14,204 bases of DNA from JBECKX01 sp964468475 (GTDB lineage: Bacteria > Zixibacteria > MSB-5A5 > CAIYYT01). The stretch covers positions 1-14,204 of the forward strand of contig CAYXUL010000076.1 of NCBI GenBank assembly GCA_964468475.1, given 5' to 3'. Each line of letters opens with the position of its first letter. The first letter of the stretch is position 1. Position numbers and translations under genes: made by a program. This document shows positions 1 through 7,514 of this stretch, piece by piece. Below the pieces are notes generated by a model that saw only the letters and a list, made by a program, of their open reading frames with translations, had not been told where the DNA came from and did no database searches.

Positions 1-735
1 ATCGGTAAGGCAATTGCCCGCTCACTGGCGCTGGAGGGAGCGGAAGTAGCAATCCTGTCGCGAAGCAAATCGAATCTCGAACGAGCTTGTGCTGAAATCA
101 AGAAGCATTCCGGCGTGGAGGTCTATCCCTTCGTTTGTGATGTTACACAGCCGAAACAGATTGACGCCACCTTTATCAAAATAGAGAAGAAACTTGGTGA
201 GCCGCAAATTGTCGTTTGTAATGCCGGTGGTCCGCCGTCAAAGCACGTTGCCGATATCACCGAGAAAGAGTGGGATGATGCCTATCGGCTGAGCCTTAAG
301 TCGACAATTATGCTGGCGCAGGCTGCACTTCCCGCCATGCAATTGCGCAAATGGGGGCGCATCATCGCGATAACTTCGATTTCTGCAGTTCAACCTGACG
401 CCGGACTTACGCTCTCATCGACGATGCGTCCGGGTGTGCATGGGTTGATCAAATCTATCTCCAACGATTATGCGCAGTACGGCATCACCGCCAATGTGAT
501 CTGCCCCGGCTATACTGCAACTGAGCGCTTGAATGAACTCGCCGAAGCCATCTCGAAGCGCACCGGTAAGACTCCGAAGAAGGTCTATTCGTCATGGAAG
601 GCCGAAATCCCGGCGAAGCGGCTGGCCAAACCAGAGGAGCTGGGTGATCTGGCGGCATTTCTCGCCAGCGAGCGGGCAGGCTATATCAATGGCGCGGCTA
701 TCAACATTGATGGCGGTTTCATCAGGGTGATTTAG
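1..735 (+). CDS. SDR-family oxidoreductase, FabG-like, 5' end outside window
   Basis: The reading frame is open from base 1, so the gene starts upstream. The first residues (IGKAIARSLALEGAEVAILSR) are the end of the Rossmann glycine motif and beta-2 of a classical short-chain dehydrogenase/reductase. The NAG motif (CNAGG) and the C-terminal FLASERAGYINGAAINIDGG stretch are also typical. These cytosolic enzymes use NAD(P)H on carbonyl or hydroxyl substrates. The usual YxxxK pair is missing: counting 13 and 17 residues from the catalytic-type Ser (ITS), the positions hold Ser and Arg (LSSTMRPG). This is known for a FabG-like SDR subgroup without a perfect catalytic tetrad (the BKR-like SDR group), so the substrate is open. 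It ends 26 bases before the transporter gene on the same strand, so the two are probably cotranscribed. Confidence 0.88.
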   Translation: MGKAIARSLALEGAEVAILSRSKSNLERACAEIKKHSGVEVYPFVCDVTQPKQIDATFIKIEKKLGEPQIVVCNAGGPPSKHVADITEKEWDDAYRLSLKSTIMLAQAALPAMQLRKWGRIIAITSISAVQPDAGLTLSSTMRPGVHGLIKSISNDYAQYGITANVICPGYTATERLNELAEAISKRTGKTPKKVYSSWKAEIPAKRLAKPEELGDLAAFLASERAGYINGAAINIDGGFIRVI

Positions 736-761
736 GTCATCACGCAATAACATCACCATCT

Positions 762-1649
762 GTGACAGCCTCCCCCGAAAAAACTGAATCGCGCTTCCTG
801 CTCTACGCCGTCGTCATCATTGGCCAGTTTATCGCCGGTGGTACTTTCCCTGTAGCCAAAATCGCACTGAGATCTTTCGAGCCGTTCACGCTGGCGATCT
901 GTCGCTTTGTGATCGCTTCTCTATCGCTGCTTACGATAGTCTGGCTTACCGGTCGTCTTAAACCGATCAGAAAGAGCGATTGGGGGAAATTGATCTGGCT
1001 GGGCTTTCTCGCCATACCTCTAAATCAACTGCTGTTTCTTTACGGCTTGAAGTTCACGACTCCCGGCCGCTCCGCCCTTTACTACGGCGCCACGCCGGTG
1101 TTTGTTTTTCTGCTGGCAATCTGGTACCTGAAGGAGAAAGCCACCTGGAAGAAAATTGCCGGCATTCTCATGTCATTTGGTGGGGTTGCCATCATCCTCA
1201 GAGCGGGGCGTTTCGACAGCGAAATCCTCTACGGCGATATCATGGTAATTCTCGCCGTTATTGCGTGGGCGGCATACACGATTTATGGAAAACCCCTGGT
1301 AAAGCGATACGGCGCGCTGACAATGACGGCGTATGCACTGGGAATCGGAACACTTCTCTATCTGCCGCTGGGGATCTACTTCGCTGCCAGATTTGATTTC
1401 AGCGTCGTACCGGTAGAGGGTTGGCTGTCCTTAGGTTATCTCGCGATCATGACCTCGATCGTGAGCTACACTATTTGGTATTGGGCGCTGGCGAGAATGG
1501 AGGCTTCCAAGCTGGCGATTTTCCAGAACTTGCAGCCGATTATCGCGGCGCTGCTGTCCTTTGTTTTCGTCGGCGAGACCTTCGGCGCCTCGTTCTTCGT
1601 TGGCGGTTCGCTGGTGATTCTGGGGGTGCTCGTTACCCAGCGTGGCTGA
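762..1649 (+). CDS. DMT-superfamily EamA transporter
   Basis: A 295-residue inner-membrane protein with about ten hydrophobic segments arranged as two EamA repeats, roughly residues 14-146 and 158-292. Typical features are GGTFPVAKIALR near the N-terminus, the TTPGRSALYYGATPVFV stretch closing the first repeat, and the QNLQPIIAALLSFVFVGE motif near the end. Members export or exchange small metabolites such as amino acids; the substrate cannot be told from sequence. The GTG start at 762 is the only reasonable start, because the next in-frame ATG lies deep in the protein. No good ribosome binding site precedes it, which suggests coupling to the SDR gene 26 bases upstream. It converges on the dockerin-tailed gene with only 10 bases between the stop codons and no room for a terminator. 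Confidence 0.9.
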   Translation: MTASPEKTESRFLLYAVVIIGQFIAGGTFPVAKIALRSFEPFTLAICRFVIASLSLLTIVWLTGRLKPIRKSDWGKLIWLGFLAIPLNQLLFLYGLKFTTPGRSALYYGATPVFVFLLAIWYLKEKATWKKIAGILMSFGGVAIILRAGRFDSEILYGDIMVILAVIAWAAYTIYGKPLVKRYGALTMTAYALGIGTLLYLPLGIYFAARFDFSVVPVEGWLSLGYLAIMTSIVSYTIWYWALARMEASKLAIFQNLQPIIAALLSFVFVGETFGASFFVGGSLVILGVLVTQRG

Positions 1650-1659
1650 GCCCCGGAGC

Positions 1660-2880
1660 CTAGTAACACATTCCCGGAACAGGACCACCCGCGAAAATGT
1701 AATTGATGAGGTATACCGCATCCCCAATCGTGGTGGTACAGTCGCCGTTGGCATCACCCTTGCACGGAAAACAAGGCGGGGGTCCGCCGGCAAATATATA
1801 GTTGATGATGTACACCGCGTCCCCAATAGACCAGTTGCCACTGCAGTCAGCGTCGCCGCAGAAGAAGCAGTCGTAGCAGGGTTTGAACTGAAACTCGCTG
1901 CCAGCGAAAATAAAGCCCTGAGAGCAAAGAAAGTCCGTCGCGTCCGCAAGAGTAGCAGATATCAGCGTCGGCGTTAATACCCCACTACCTCTCGTCAGGA
2001 GAACAGCGCACTTAAGAGTGTCCGTGAGCGACAGTGTCCGGTTTCGTAACAACGACATAAAGCTTGTCACATCTCCAGCACCAACGCCGGAATCAGTCAA
2101 CTGGCGAAACGGCAGCGATTGAATGAGAGTCCAGATCGAGTCCGACTGAAACGTATTCCAGGGGTCGACATAGCTAGCGTCGGAAATATTCGTGCCACCT
2201 GCAAAGTCACCACAGTTTCCCCTCATCCAGCCATCAATATAACCGCTGGTAGTACCGAAGTTCAATTCAGTGGCCGTCTGTCCGATACTGCCTACGGCCA
2301 AAGCGGGCCAATCCGGCAGGATTGATTGCTCGTCATCACCGCCACCATTCAGGGGCACATCCCAATCAGCCGCGAAGGCGACGCACAGGTTTGAGATAGT
2401 ACCGGTGGCGTTGATGCCCGGGTAAATGGTATAGATTGCCAGTACAAAATCACTGTCGTTCCCGGTAGGGGCAAGATACTGCGCTAAGAATTCAATTGTC
2501 GAGTCACGGTTGGTGCCCTTACCCCAGGCGTACTGGTAATTAGAGTAGGTGGTTGAATCAATCTGAATTGCCTGAATCGGCAGCAGGTAGCCAAAATCAT
2601 TGTCAACTGTGGGCATACCTCCCGCACCGTTATAAATCGACCAGCTGAGATTGTCAGGGCCGGTGCCGATGATCAGGGACGCATCACGCAGGTAGGTTTC
2701 TCCACTCGAAAAAACGTAATAGCCCCCCGGTGTGGAGCCGGCGGCCATACGACTGGTTTCACTCACCGCCAGCTGGCTGTGGCTGTTATGAATATTGACG
2801 AAGCTTTCGCCGAAGAGAGCCGTGGCAAATAGCAGCATCACTATGATTCCCAGCTGGGGCAGTAGAAATCGGGATTTCAT
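1660..2880 (-). CDS. Secreted protein of unknown function with C-terminal dockerin-like repeats
   Basis: 406 residues. A Sec signal peptide (KSR, then the hydrophobic stretch LGIIVMLLFATALFG) is followed by about 310 residues of beta-rich, Gly/Ser/Thr/Asp-rich sequence that I do not recognise. Residues 342-406 form two EF-hand-like dockerin type I repeats, GDADCSGNWSIGDAVYIINYIF and GDANGDCTTTIGDAVYLINYIF (each quoted unit is a separate repeat), with Ca ligands Asp1, Asp3, Ser/Asp5 and Asp12. Paired Cys residues (CYDCFFC, CFPC) surround the repeats. Export to the periplasm or cell surface is expected. The start is supported by an AAGGAGAG ribosome binding site and an upstream TATAAT. The same tail occurs on the unrelated propeller protein at 9727, so the tail is probably a shared localisation or assembly module. 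No cohesin partner is seen in the window. Confidence 0.85.
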   Translation of the reverse strand: MKSRFLLPQLGIIVMLLFATALFGESFVNIHNSHSQLAVSETSRMAAGSTPGGYYVFSSGETYLRDASLIIGTGPDNLSWSIYNGAGGMPTVDNDFGYLLPIQAIQIDSTTYSNYQYAWGKGTNRDSTIEFLAQYLAPTGNDSDFVLAIYTIYPGINATGTISNLCVAFAADWDVPLNGGGDDEQSILPDWPALAVGSIGQTATELNFGTTSGYIDGWMRGNCGDFAGGTNISDASYVDPWNTFQSDSIWTLIQSLPFRQLTDSGVGAGDVTSFMSLLRNRTLSLTDTLKCAVLLTRGSGVLTPTLISATLADATDFLCSQGFIFAGSEFQFKPCYDCFFCGDADCSGNWSIGDAVYIINYIFAGGPPPCFPCKGDANGDCTTTIGDAVYLINYIFAGGPVPGMCY

Positions 2881-2898
2881 TTTTCTCTCCTTGGCTGA

Positions 2899-2904
2899 AT
2901 TATA
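2899..2904 (-). promoter_or_regulatory. Candidate -10 box of the dockerin-tailed gene
   Basis: Reading the minus strand, a perfect TATAAT lies 18 bases upstream of the ATG at 2880 and just ahead of the AAGGAGAG ribosome binding site. No convincing -35 hexamer sits 16-18 bases further upstream, so the call rests on the -10 box alone. Confidence 0.3.
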
Positions 2905-2944
2905 GTCCTTTTGCTGTGGTTGCGAGATGAAGTAGCCGTTTTCA

Positions 2945-2962
2945 GAGCTTTCGGGAAAGCTC
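2945..2962 (-). terminator. Hairpin between the TIM-barrel and dockerin genes
   Basis: A perfect 8-bp inverted repeat, GAGCTTTC with a 2-base centre. It lies 60 bases downstream of the TIM-barrel stop (3023) and 65 bases upstream of the dockerin-protein start. It could end the TIM-barrel transcript, but no run of T follows on the minus strand, so an operator function is equally possible. Confidence 0.3.
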
Positions 2963-3022
2963 GATTCTACTTTAAGATACTACTCCATGGTGAGGTTAGC
3001 AACTGTAAACTGGACAAGTCAG

Positions 3023-3829
3023 TCAACCTAGAGCCAGTAATTCGTCAAAGCGGTCCGCTGCATCGGCTGCCAGTCCGAGGTATTCCGTGATATCTGACAG
3101 GCCGTGATAGCCAATGTTCAGAAACAGCGGAAACGACACCTGTTCCACTGACAAGATGCTGCATACCATCTGCCAGTCTACCTCTCCTGTAAATGGCGTC
3201 AAATCAGTTAGTGATTTTCCATCTGTATCAGAGAGGGTGGCGGCTGCCAGGCGTGAGCTGTGGCGTTTGAGAATCTCACAGGTTTCACCGCGGGCAAGTA
3301 GATCGAGCGCCGGACTGTAGCACAAGCCAAATTGTGGAGATCGGTACTCGCTGAATACCAGCTCGAGAGTCTTTAGCGAGCGTGATTCGATCAAATTTCG
3401 CACCGCCAACTTAATTCCCATGATTTCGGCTGTTTCGACTAACCCCTCCAGCGCATGAATGGCCGAGCGGGCGTCGCTACCATACTGATTCGGCAAAGCG
3501 TGGGTTATAGTGAGGATCACCGCGCGACAGCCAATATCGCGGGCCGCCGACATCAGCAGCGCGATCCTGACTACCGCGCCCATACGCGTTTCGGCGTCGG
3601 TGCAGGTTATGTCATATTCCTGGGTGACCGGCAGATGCAGCGCATCATAGGCCAATACCGCTGATCTGGCTTCAGAAATTAGCTGCAGCCGACCCGTTCG
3701 GTCGCGATAGCTGCAATGGGGAATTTCTTCATCAAGGTTGAGATGTGAGAAGCCGGCTTCGCTACAGGCGCTGAAGTAGGACTTAAGATCGAGGGATCGG
3801 CAGGGGCTGATCGGCAGGGAAAAGTTCAT
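3023..3829 (-). CDS. Sugar phosphate isomerase/epimerase-like TIM-barrel protein, probably metal-site deficient
   Basis: 268 residues from ATG at 3829; a TTG at 3838 is an alternative start, and GAGG motifs precede both. The fold is suggested by the pattern of xylose-isomerase-like/AP-endonuclease-2 barrels: LHLPVTQEYDIT (usually HxP), a helix, ARDIGCRAVILTITH, MGIKLAVRNL, FGLCYSPALDLL, AATLSDTDG, GEVDWQMV and PLFLNIGYHG. In active members four metal ligands (E, D, H, E) occupy the strand ends. Here the matching positions read Arg144 (for the Glu of ENL), Ser172 (for the Asp of D-x-x-H), Thr198 (for the His of HLKD) and Asn238 (for the last Glu). I infer a binding or structural role, or a different chemistry. 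It is divergently placed from the cupin gene, with an 86-95-base shared control region. The family call is by eye. Confidence 0.7.
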   Translation of the reverse strand: MNFSLPISPCRSLDLKSYFSACSEAGFSHLNLDEEIPHCSYRDRTGRLQLISEARSAVLAYDALHLPVTQEYDITCTDAETRMGAVVRIALLMSAARDIGCRAVILTITHALPNQYGSDARSAIHALEGLVETAEIMGIKLAVRNLIESRSLKTLELVFSEYRSPQFGLCYSPALDLLARGETCEILKRHSSRLAAATLSDTDGKSLTDLTPFTGEVDWQMVCSILSVEQVSFPLFLNIGYHGLSDITEYLGLAADAADRFDELLALG

Positions 3830-3871
3830 CAACCTCAAGATGCCTCGCCGCAGTGGGCAGTCAAGAAATAT

Positions 3872-3900
3872 TTGACAGCGGGATTAGCGGCAGTTAGCTT
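3872..3900 (+). promoter_or_regulatory. Candidate sigma70-type promoter of the cupin gene
   Basis: TTGACA (3872-3877), a 17-base spacer and TAGCTT (3895-3900), 24 bases before the cupin ATG. The -35 hexamer is perfect and the -10 is weak. A strong GAGGAGAGGAAG ribosome binding site follows at about 3908-3920. Confidence 0.35.
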
Positions 3901-3924
3901 TCTAAGGCGAGGAGAGGAAGAAAC

Positions 3925-4196
3925 ATGAAAGTACGTAATTACCATAAGATCGAGCAGCGTAGTGCTTACTCAAAAGAGGAATGTGTCGGCTGCACCGTGA
4001 GAGTCGGAATTTCGGTTGAGGATGGCGCCGAACAGCTCGCGATGCGAATTGTGGAGATCGACCCGGAGGGCTACTCGCCCTGTCGCTCGAAGCCGCACGA
4101 GCAGGCGATCTTCGTCGTCAAGGGGAGTGGGGCGGTGAAAGTCAACGAAAGCGAGCGCACCATCGGCAAGGATGACGTGCTTTTTCTGCCGGCAGG
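3925..4196 (+). CDS. Cupin-domain protein, 3' part lost in scaffold gap
   Basis: The first 90 residues are visible before the run of N. They show a small beta-barrel cupin: a short N-terminal segment, then GYSPCRSKPHEQAIFVVKGSG as cupin motif 1 and RTIGKDDVLFLPAG leading into motif 2. Proteins of this shape bind small ligands or metals in the cytosol. In the usual motif (for example HSHPWEHEVFVLEG) the two metal-binding His residues sit where this protein has Arg and Lys, and the Glu ligand position is Ala (or Gln in the preceding place). Metal binding is therefore doubtful unless motif 2 compensates. The start is firm: ATG preceded by a GAGGAGAGGAAG ribosome binding site. Function is unknown beyond the fold. 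Confidence 0.8.
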
Positions 4197-4296
4197 NNNN
4201 NNNNNNNNNNNNNNNNNNNNNNNNNNNNNNNNNNNNNNNNNNNNNNNNNNNNNNNNNNNNNNNNNNNNNNNNNNNNNNNNNNNNNNNNNNNNNNNN
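4197..4296. other. Assembly gap of 100 N
   Basis: Exactly 100 N, the conventional placeholder for a scaffold gap of unknown length. It truncates the cupin gene from the left and the lipoprotein gene from the right. Gene order and distance across this point depend on scaffolding and should not be read as an operon or as proven neighbourhood. Confidence 0.97.
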
Positions 4297-5069
4297 CCGG
4301 CGAATGCCGCGCTATCCGTGCTCATCCACGCAATATCGTTGGGCCAGAGCGTGTCCTGGTCGACGGCGTTGCGAATGTAGAGCTCATTGTCATACGAGTC
4401 ATACTTTCGCTCCGGTCCCCAGAAATAATCCTCGGCAATTCCCAGCGGATCGGTTCTGCCAGCCCGCCACACCCAGCCGTCGATGTTGCCGCCTCCTGTC
4501 GGCCAGTGGCGCTCGCCGATAGAATTGGCTTCTTCCGGCGTGTGGCAGGTTGAGGCACAATTGGCGCCCTCTGAACCGTTATTACCGTAATCCAGGAAAA
4601 TTGCCAGAACATCCTCATCCACCCAGCGCTGTTCATCGCGTTCCGATTGCGATAAGGTATAGTTCCCATGTGTGTCGCGCACAGTATCGACTTCCTGCTC
4701 GAATGGTCTCTGTTCGGGATGAAGTCCGAAATACCAGTACCCTGGATCAGTAGTTTTTGACGAGTCGCTCCAATCGAAACGGAAATAGACATTGTTCCCG
4801 TCGGTTACAGCCTTGACTCTCACGACGCCGGGACCAAAATAATTCGTATAGGCGCTATCGGTGCCCACCCAGATCGATGCCTGATCAATGTCGTTCCAGA
4901 TCGGATCGCTCGGCATATTGCCGGCTGCCGGAGCTGTGCTCACCAATGCCACATTAATCGCGGTATCCTTGCCGTTCACCGGTGGCTCGTTCGGTCCGCC
5001 ACAGCCAAGCTGGATTAAAGCCACGAGCACCACAACCGAAATCAACAGGAAAACATTCTTCCGTTTCAT
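4297..5069 (-). CDS. Lipoprotein with haem-like CxxxCH motif, ethylbenzene-dehydrogenase-type domain, 3' end missing
   Basis: 257 residues are visible before the gap. ATG at 5069 has a GGAGAG ribosome binding site. The N-terminus is a lipoprotein signal peptide (KRK, a hydrophobic core, LIQLGCGG) with Cys23 as the likely lipidated residue; the -3 position is Gln, not the usual Leu. The mature part resembles the EB_dh / cytochrome c-552-like DMSO reductase haem-binding family: DPIWNDIDQASIWVG near the N-terminus, VRVKAVTDGNNVYFRFDWSD, DEDVLAIFLDYG, and the motif CASTCH at 171-176. CxxxCH is a known but less common variant of the CxxCH haem c site. A periplasmic electron-transfer or haem-carrying role is inferred. 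No redox partner gene is visible. Confidence 0.72.
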
Positions 5070-5208
5070 CAACTCTCCAACGCTACTATAAACTTGACAG
5101 AATCTCGTAATCTTAACAATCGTGTCGCAAGAACGGCCAGCAGTCAAAAGTCGATTTAGCCGACCACCGGGTCCGATCAATTAACTCAGCCCAATTAAAC
5201 CTATCTGA

Positions 5209-5228
5209 ATTTAGAGTCAATTCTAAAT
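5209..5228. repeat. AT-rich inverted repeat downstream of the phosphatase gene
   Basis: ATTTAGA and TCTAAAT form a perfect 7-bp inverted repeat with a 6-base centre, about 47 bases past the phosphatase stop on the minus strand. No T tract follows. It could be a weak terminator or an operator for the lipoprotein gene, which lies 140 bases further on. The rest of 5070-5274 shows nothing else I can name. Confidence 0.25.
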
Positions 5229-5274
5229 AGTCGCGATTAGCGTCGCTACGACGTTCATTCGCGTAGTCCTTAGC

Positions 5275-6966
5275 TTATAACGCCTTAATGATGATAAGCG
5301 TCAAATCATCCGGCTGCCGCTCGAAATCTCTGAATTCGGAGACGGCTTTCACGATTTTCTCTCGTATCTCTCGGGAGGACTTATTTCTGTTCTGTTTTAC
5401 CAGCTCAACAAGTCGCTCGGTTCCAAATAGTTCATCGTCCGAACTCTCCGCTTCCGTTACACCGTCAGTGAAGAAGCAGAGCAATTCTCCCGCATCTATA
5501 TGAATCGGCCGTTCTTCATAATCCTTGTCCTGCTGGATACCGAGTGTCCAGCCGCCGTCCTTTAGAAATTCCACTTTGCCGCTGTTCCGCAGCAGAAACG
5601 GGGGATTGTGTCCAGCATTTGAGAAGGTGAAAATGCGGTTCTTGGTATCCAGCACCCCGTACACTGCCGTCACGAATTTGCCCCGCTCAACCGATTCGCA
5701 GATGAGATTATTAACCTTACGGAGGATAGTCCTGATCGCGTAATTGTTCCTGATCTCGGCAATCAGCGAAGCCCGAAACGAGGCCATAATCAGCGATGCC
5801 GGCAAGCCCTTGCCGGAGACATCCGCGATCGTTATCCCGATCTGGCGGTCAACAATCGGGATGAAATCGAAGTAGTCGCCGCCGACCTCCTCCGAAGATA
5901 TATTAATTGCATCGAAATCGAATCCGAGATTCTCCGGGAATTTCTGAGGCAGAAACGATTTCTGAATATCCCGAGCGACCTGCAATTGATCCCGCAAACG
6001 GTTCTGGTCGAGAATTTCCTCGATCAGCCGGGCGCGCGAGATTGAGAGTGCGGCCTGGTTAGCGAATGCTGTGACGATCTCCAGATCGGAAGGCGAAAAG
6101 GCATCGAGAGTGTCAGACTCCAGATTGAAAGCGCCCAAAACTTCCTTTCCCGAAAAAAACGGGATCACCAGTTCTGAGTGCGTCGACTCGCGCGCAGCAA
6201 CATAACGCTTGTCCTCGCGAACATCTGGAACAATGATGGCATCTCCGGTTTTGATCGCGCTGCCGACCAGCCCCGTGCCGGCCTTCATTTGCAGCATTTC
6301 TTCGGAGCGGTCGTTTACGTAGCCGTAAGAAAACAGTTCATCGACCGATTCGCCACCCTTCACCAGGATGAAGATCCCGATTGCATCGAACGATAACAAT
6401 CTTTCCAGCGAAGACACAATACTGCGGAATACTCCCTCCATCTTGATCGACATCGACAGGATTGAACCGGTTTCCTGCAGCAGCTCCAGCTCCAGTTTAC
6501 GGCGCCTCAGTTCATCCTGAAGAATCGCCAGACGTAATGCCAGCTTGCGCTCTTCGATGGTGTTCTCCAGCTCGCGCTGAAGCTCTGATTCAGCAGCTCT
6601 TGTCAGCAGCACAAAAGCGGCTGCGACTCGCTCAACTTCCGCTACCGGAAATACTCGCACCTGATCCGGTTGAAATCCAAGATTGCCGGAAAGACTTTGC
6701 AGTATGGCGTTCGCGGAAGCGTCAGGATGGTTGTTAAGCTGCTCAAAATCGGAAGGGATCACGTCGCGAAGTGAATAGACTTCCATCCCCTGCGCACAGA
6801 GCAGATTGACCTCCAGCTCCATCCGCGAGCGGTGATAAACCAGCACGGCAAGACCGTTGTCATCAACATAGCCCTGCAAATTGTTCCGCAATTCGGTGAG
6901 GAATTCATCGCGGGTATCAGCGAAGAAGCGGGCTTGTCGATATTGTTTCTTCAAGAGCAGTTCCAT
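5275..6966 (-). CDS. GAF-domain PP2C-type serine phosphatase (RsbU/SpoIIE family)
   Basis: 563 residues, cytosolic, no membrane segment. The N-terminal ~115 residues are an uncharacterised sensor-like region. A charged coiled coil (about 124-165, ELQRELENTIEERK) leads to a GAF domain (about 170-312) with KAGTGLVGSAIKTGDAIIVPDV and HSELVIPFF. A PP2C/SpoIIE phosphatase domain (about 330-563) follows a signalling-linker-like LQVARDIQKSFLPQKFP. Metal-binding Asp residues are intact: EEVGGDYFDF (Asp364), IADVSGKG (Asp382), FFTDGVTEAE (Asp501) and QPDDLTL (553-554), so it should be active. Such enzymes dephosphorylate anti-sigma-factor antagonists in partner-switching stress or sigma control; no antagonist or anti-sigma gene is next to it. 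The start is the only ATG after an in-frame stop, with a weak GGGG-type ribosome binding site. Confidence 0.92.
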   Translation of the reverse strand: MELLLKKQYRQARFFADTRDEFLTELRNNLQGYVDDNGLAVLVYHRSRMELEVNLLCAQGMEVYSLRDVIPSDFEQLNNHPDASANAILQSLSGNLGFQPDQVRVFPVAEVERVAAAFVLLTRAAESELQRELENTIEERKLALRLAILQDELRRRKLELELLQETGSILSMSIKMEGVFRSIVSSLERLLSFDAIGIFILVKGGESVDELFSYGYVNDRSEEMLQMKAGTGLVGSAIKTGDAIIVPDVREDKRYVAARESTHSELVIPFFSGKEVLGAFNLESDTLDAFSPSDLEIVTAFANQAALSISRARLIEEILDQNRLRDQLQVARDIQKSFLPQKFPENLGFDFDAINISSEEVGGDYFDFIPIVDRQIGITIADVSGKGLPASLIMASFRASLIAEIRNNYAIRTILRKVNNLICESVERGKFVTAVYGVLDTKNRIFTFSNAGHNPPFLLRNSGKVEFLKDGGWTLGIQQDKDYEERPIHIDAGELLCFFTDGVTEAESSDDELFGTERLVELVKQNRNKSSREIREKIVKAVSEFRDFERQPDDLTLIIIKAL

Positions 6967-7185
6967 AGTACTTATCCCCGGCTAGTCGTTTCCGAGACTC
7001 ATCGTCCGAAATTGTCTCAGTTATACGCCTGAGCTCACGGATTCGACGGTACAGAGCTTCAAAGAATAGGCGATTTGCCGTTTCTAACCAACAATTATCT
7101 GATACCAAACAGGCATTTGGCGTTGTGTCGGAATGGCGCGAAGTCGCCATCTACCAACACTTAACGTCACCATCGGATTTCTTAC

Positions 7186-7211
7186 TTGACAGCATTGGTG
7201 GACTTTATGAT
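7186..7211 (+). promoter_or_regulatory. Candidate promoter of the cobalamin riboswitch operon
   Basis: TTGACA (7186-7191) and TATGAT (7206-7211) are close to sigma70 consensus, and transcription would start near 7218, just before the aptamer. The spacer of 14 bases is shorter than normal, so the pairing of these two boxes is uncertain. Confidence 0.33.
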
Positions 7212-7235
7212 TTTCCTGGTGTCAAATATCGAAAC

Positions 7236-7412
7236 GATTTTCGGTGCTGGTAACAGCCGAAGAGGGAAGTGGGTTAGAATCCCACACAGCCCCGCTACTG
7301 TATGCAGCTACGAAATCCCCACCTTATATGCCACTGGTCGATGTCTGAATTGACTGGGAAGGCGCGGGAGAGTAGGCTTGAAGCTGACAAGTCAGGAGAC
7401 CTGCCGAAGATC
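7236..7412 (+). ncRNA. Cobalamin (B12) riboswitch aptamer
   Basis: The conserved AdoCbl-riboswitch core is present in order: GGTGC (7243-7247), GAAGAGGGAA, a GTGGG/CCCAC stem enclosing the GGTTAGAATCC element, CACAGCCCCGCTACTG, and the B12 box GTCAGGAGACCTGCC near 7391-7405. The outer stem closes it: GATTTTCGG at 7236-7244 pairs with CCGAAGATC at 7404-7412 with a single G-U. A small GCTG/CAGC hairpin with a GTAA loop follows the 5' strand. A second hairpin at 7428-7447 (TTCCTG/CAGGAA, 8-base loop) is in the place expected for the kissing-loop partner. The element lies upstream of a TonB-dependent receptor, a standard target for B12 repression. Confidence 0.95.
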
Positions 7413-7456
7413 ATGGGGTTAACTCTATTCCTGCGCGGGTTCAGGAAAAGCTCCCT

Positions 7457-7488
7457 GATCGGCATTTAGTAGTAATAACTCGCCGATC
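7457..7488 (+). terminator. Expression-platform hairpin, possible B12-controlled terminator
   Basis: GATCGGC (7457-7463) and GCCGATC (7482-7488) form a 7-bp stem with an 18-base loop, followed by CCTTTTC. It lies between the riboswitch and the receptor's AGGAGG ribosome binding site (7505-7510). This is compatible with transcription termination when B12 is bound. The short T tract leaves translational control possible. Confidence 0.42.
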
Positions 7489-7514
7489 CTTTTCTACCCG
7501 CCCGAGGAGGTTGC

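Noticed and set aside
4071..5180. One frame running through the run of N and into the cupin gene on the opposite strand
   Set aside because: The N run is a placeholder; residues beyond it are the reverse strand of the cupin gene. The true gene starts at 5069 and is cut at 4297.
6917..7150. 77-codon minus-strand frame overlapping the phosphatase start by 50 bases, helical-looking (LFFEALYRRIRELRRITETIS)
   Set aside because: No ribosome binding site at its ATG, the last third is the phosphatase gene read out of frame, and I recognise no family. A real small gene cannot be excluded but is not supported.
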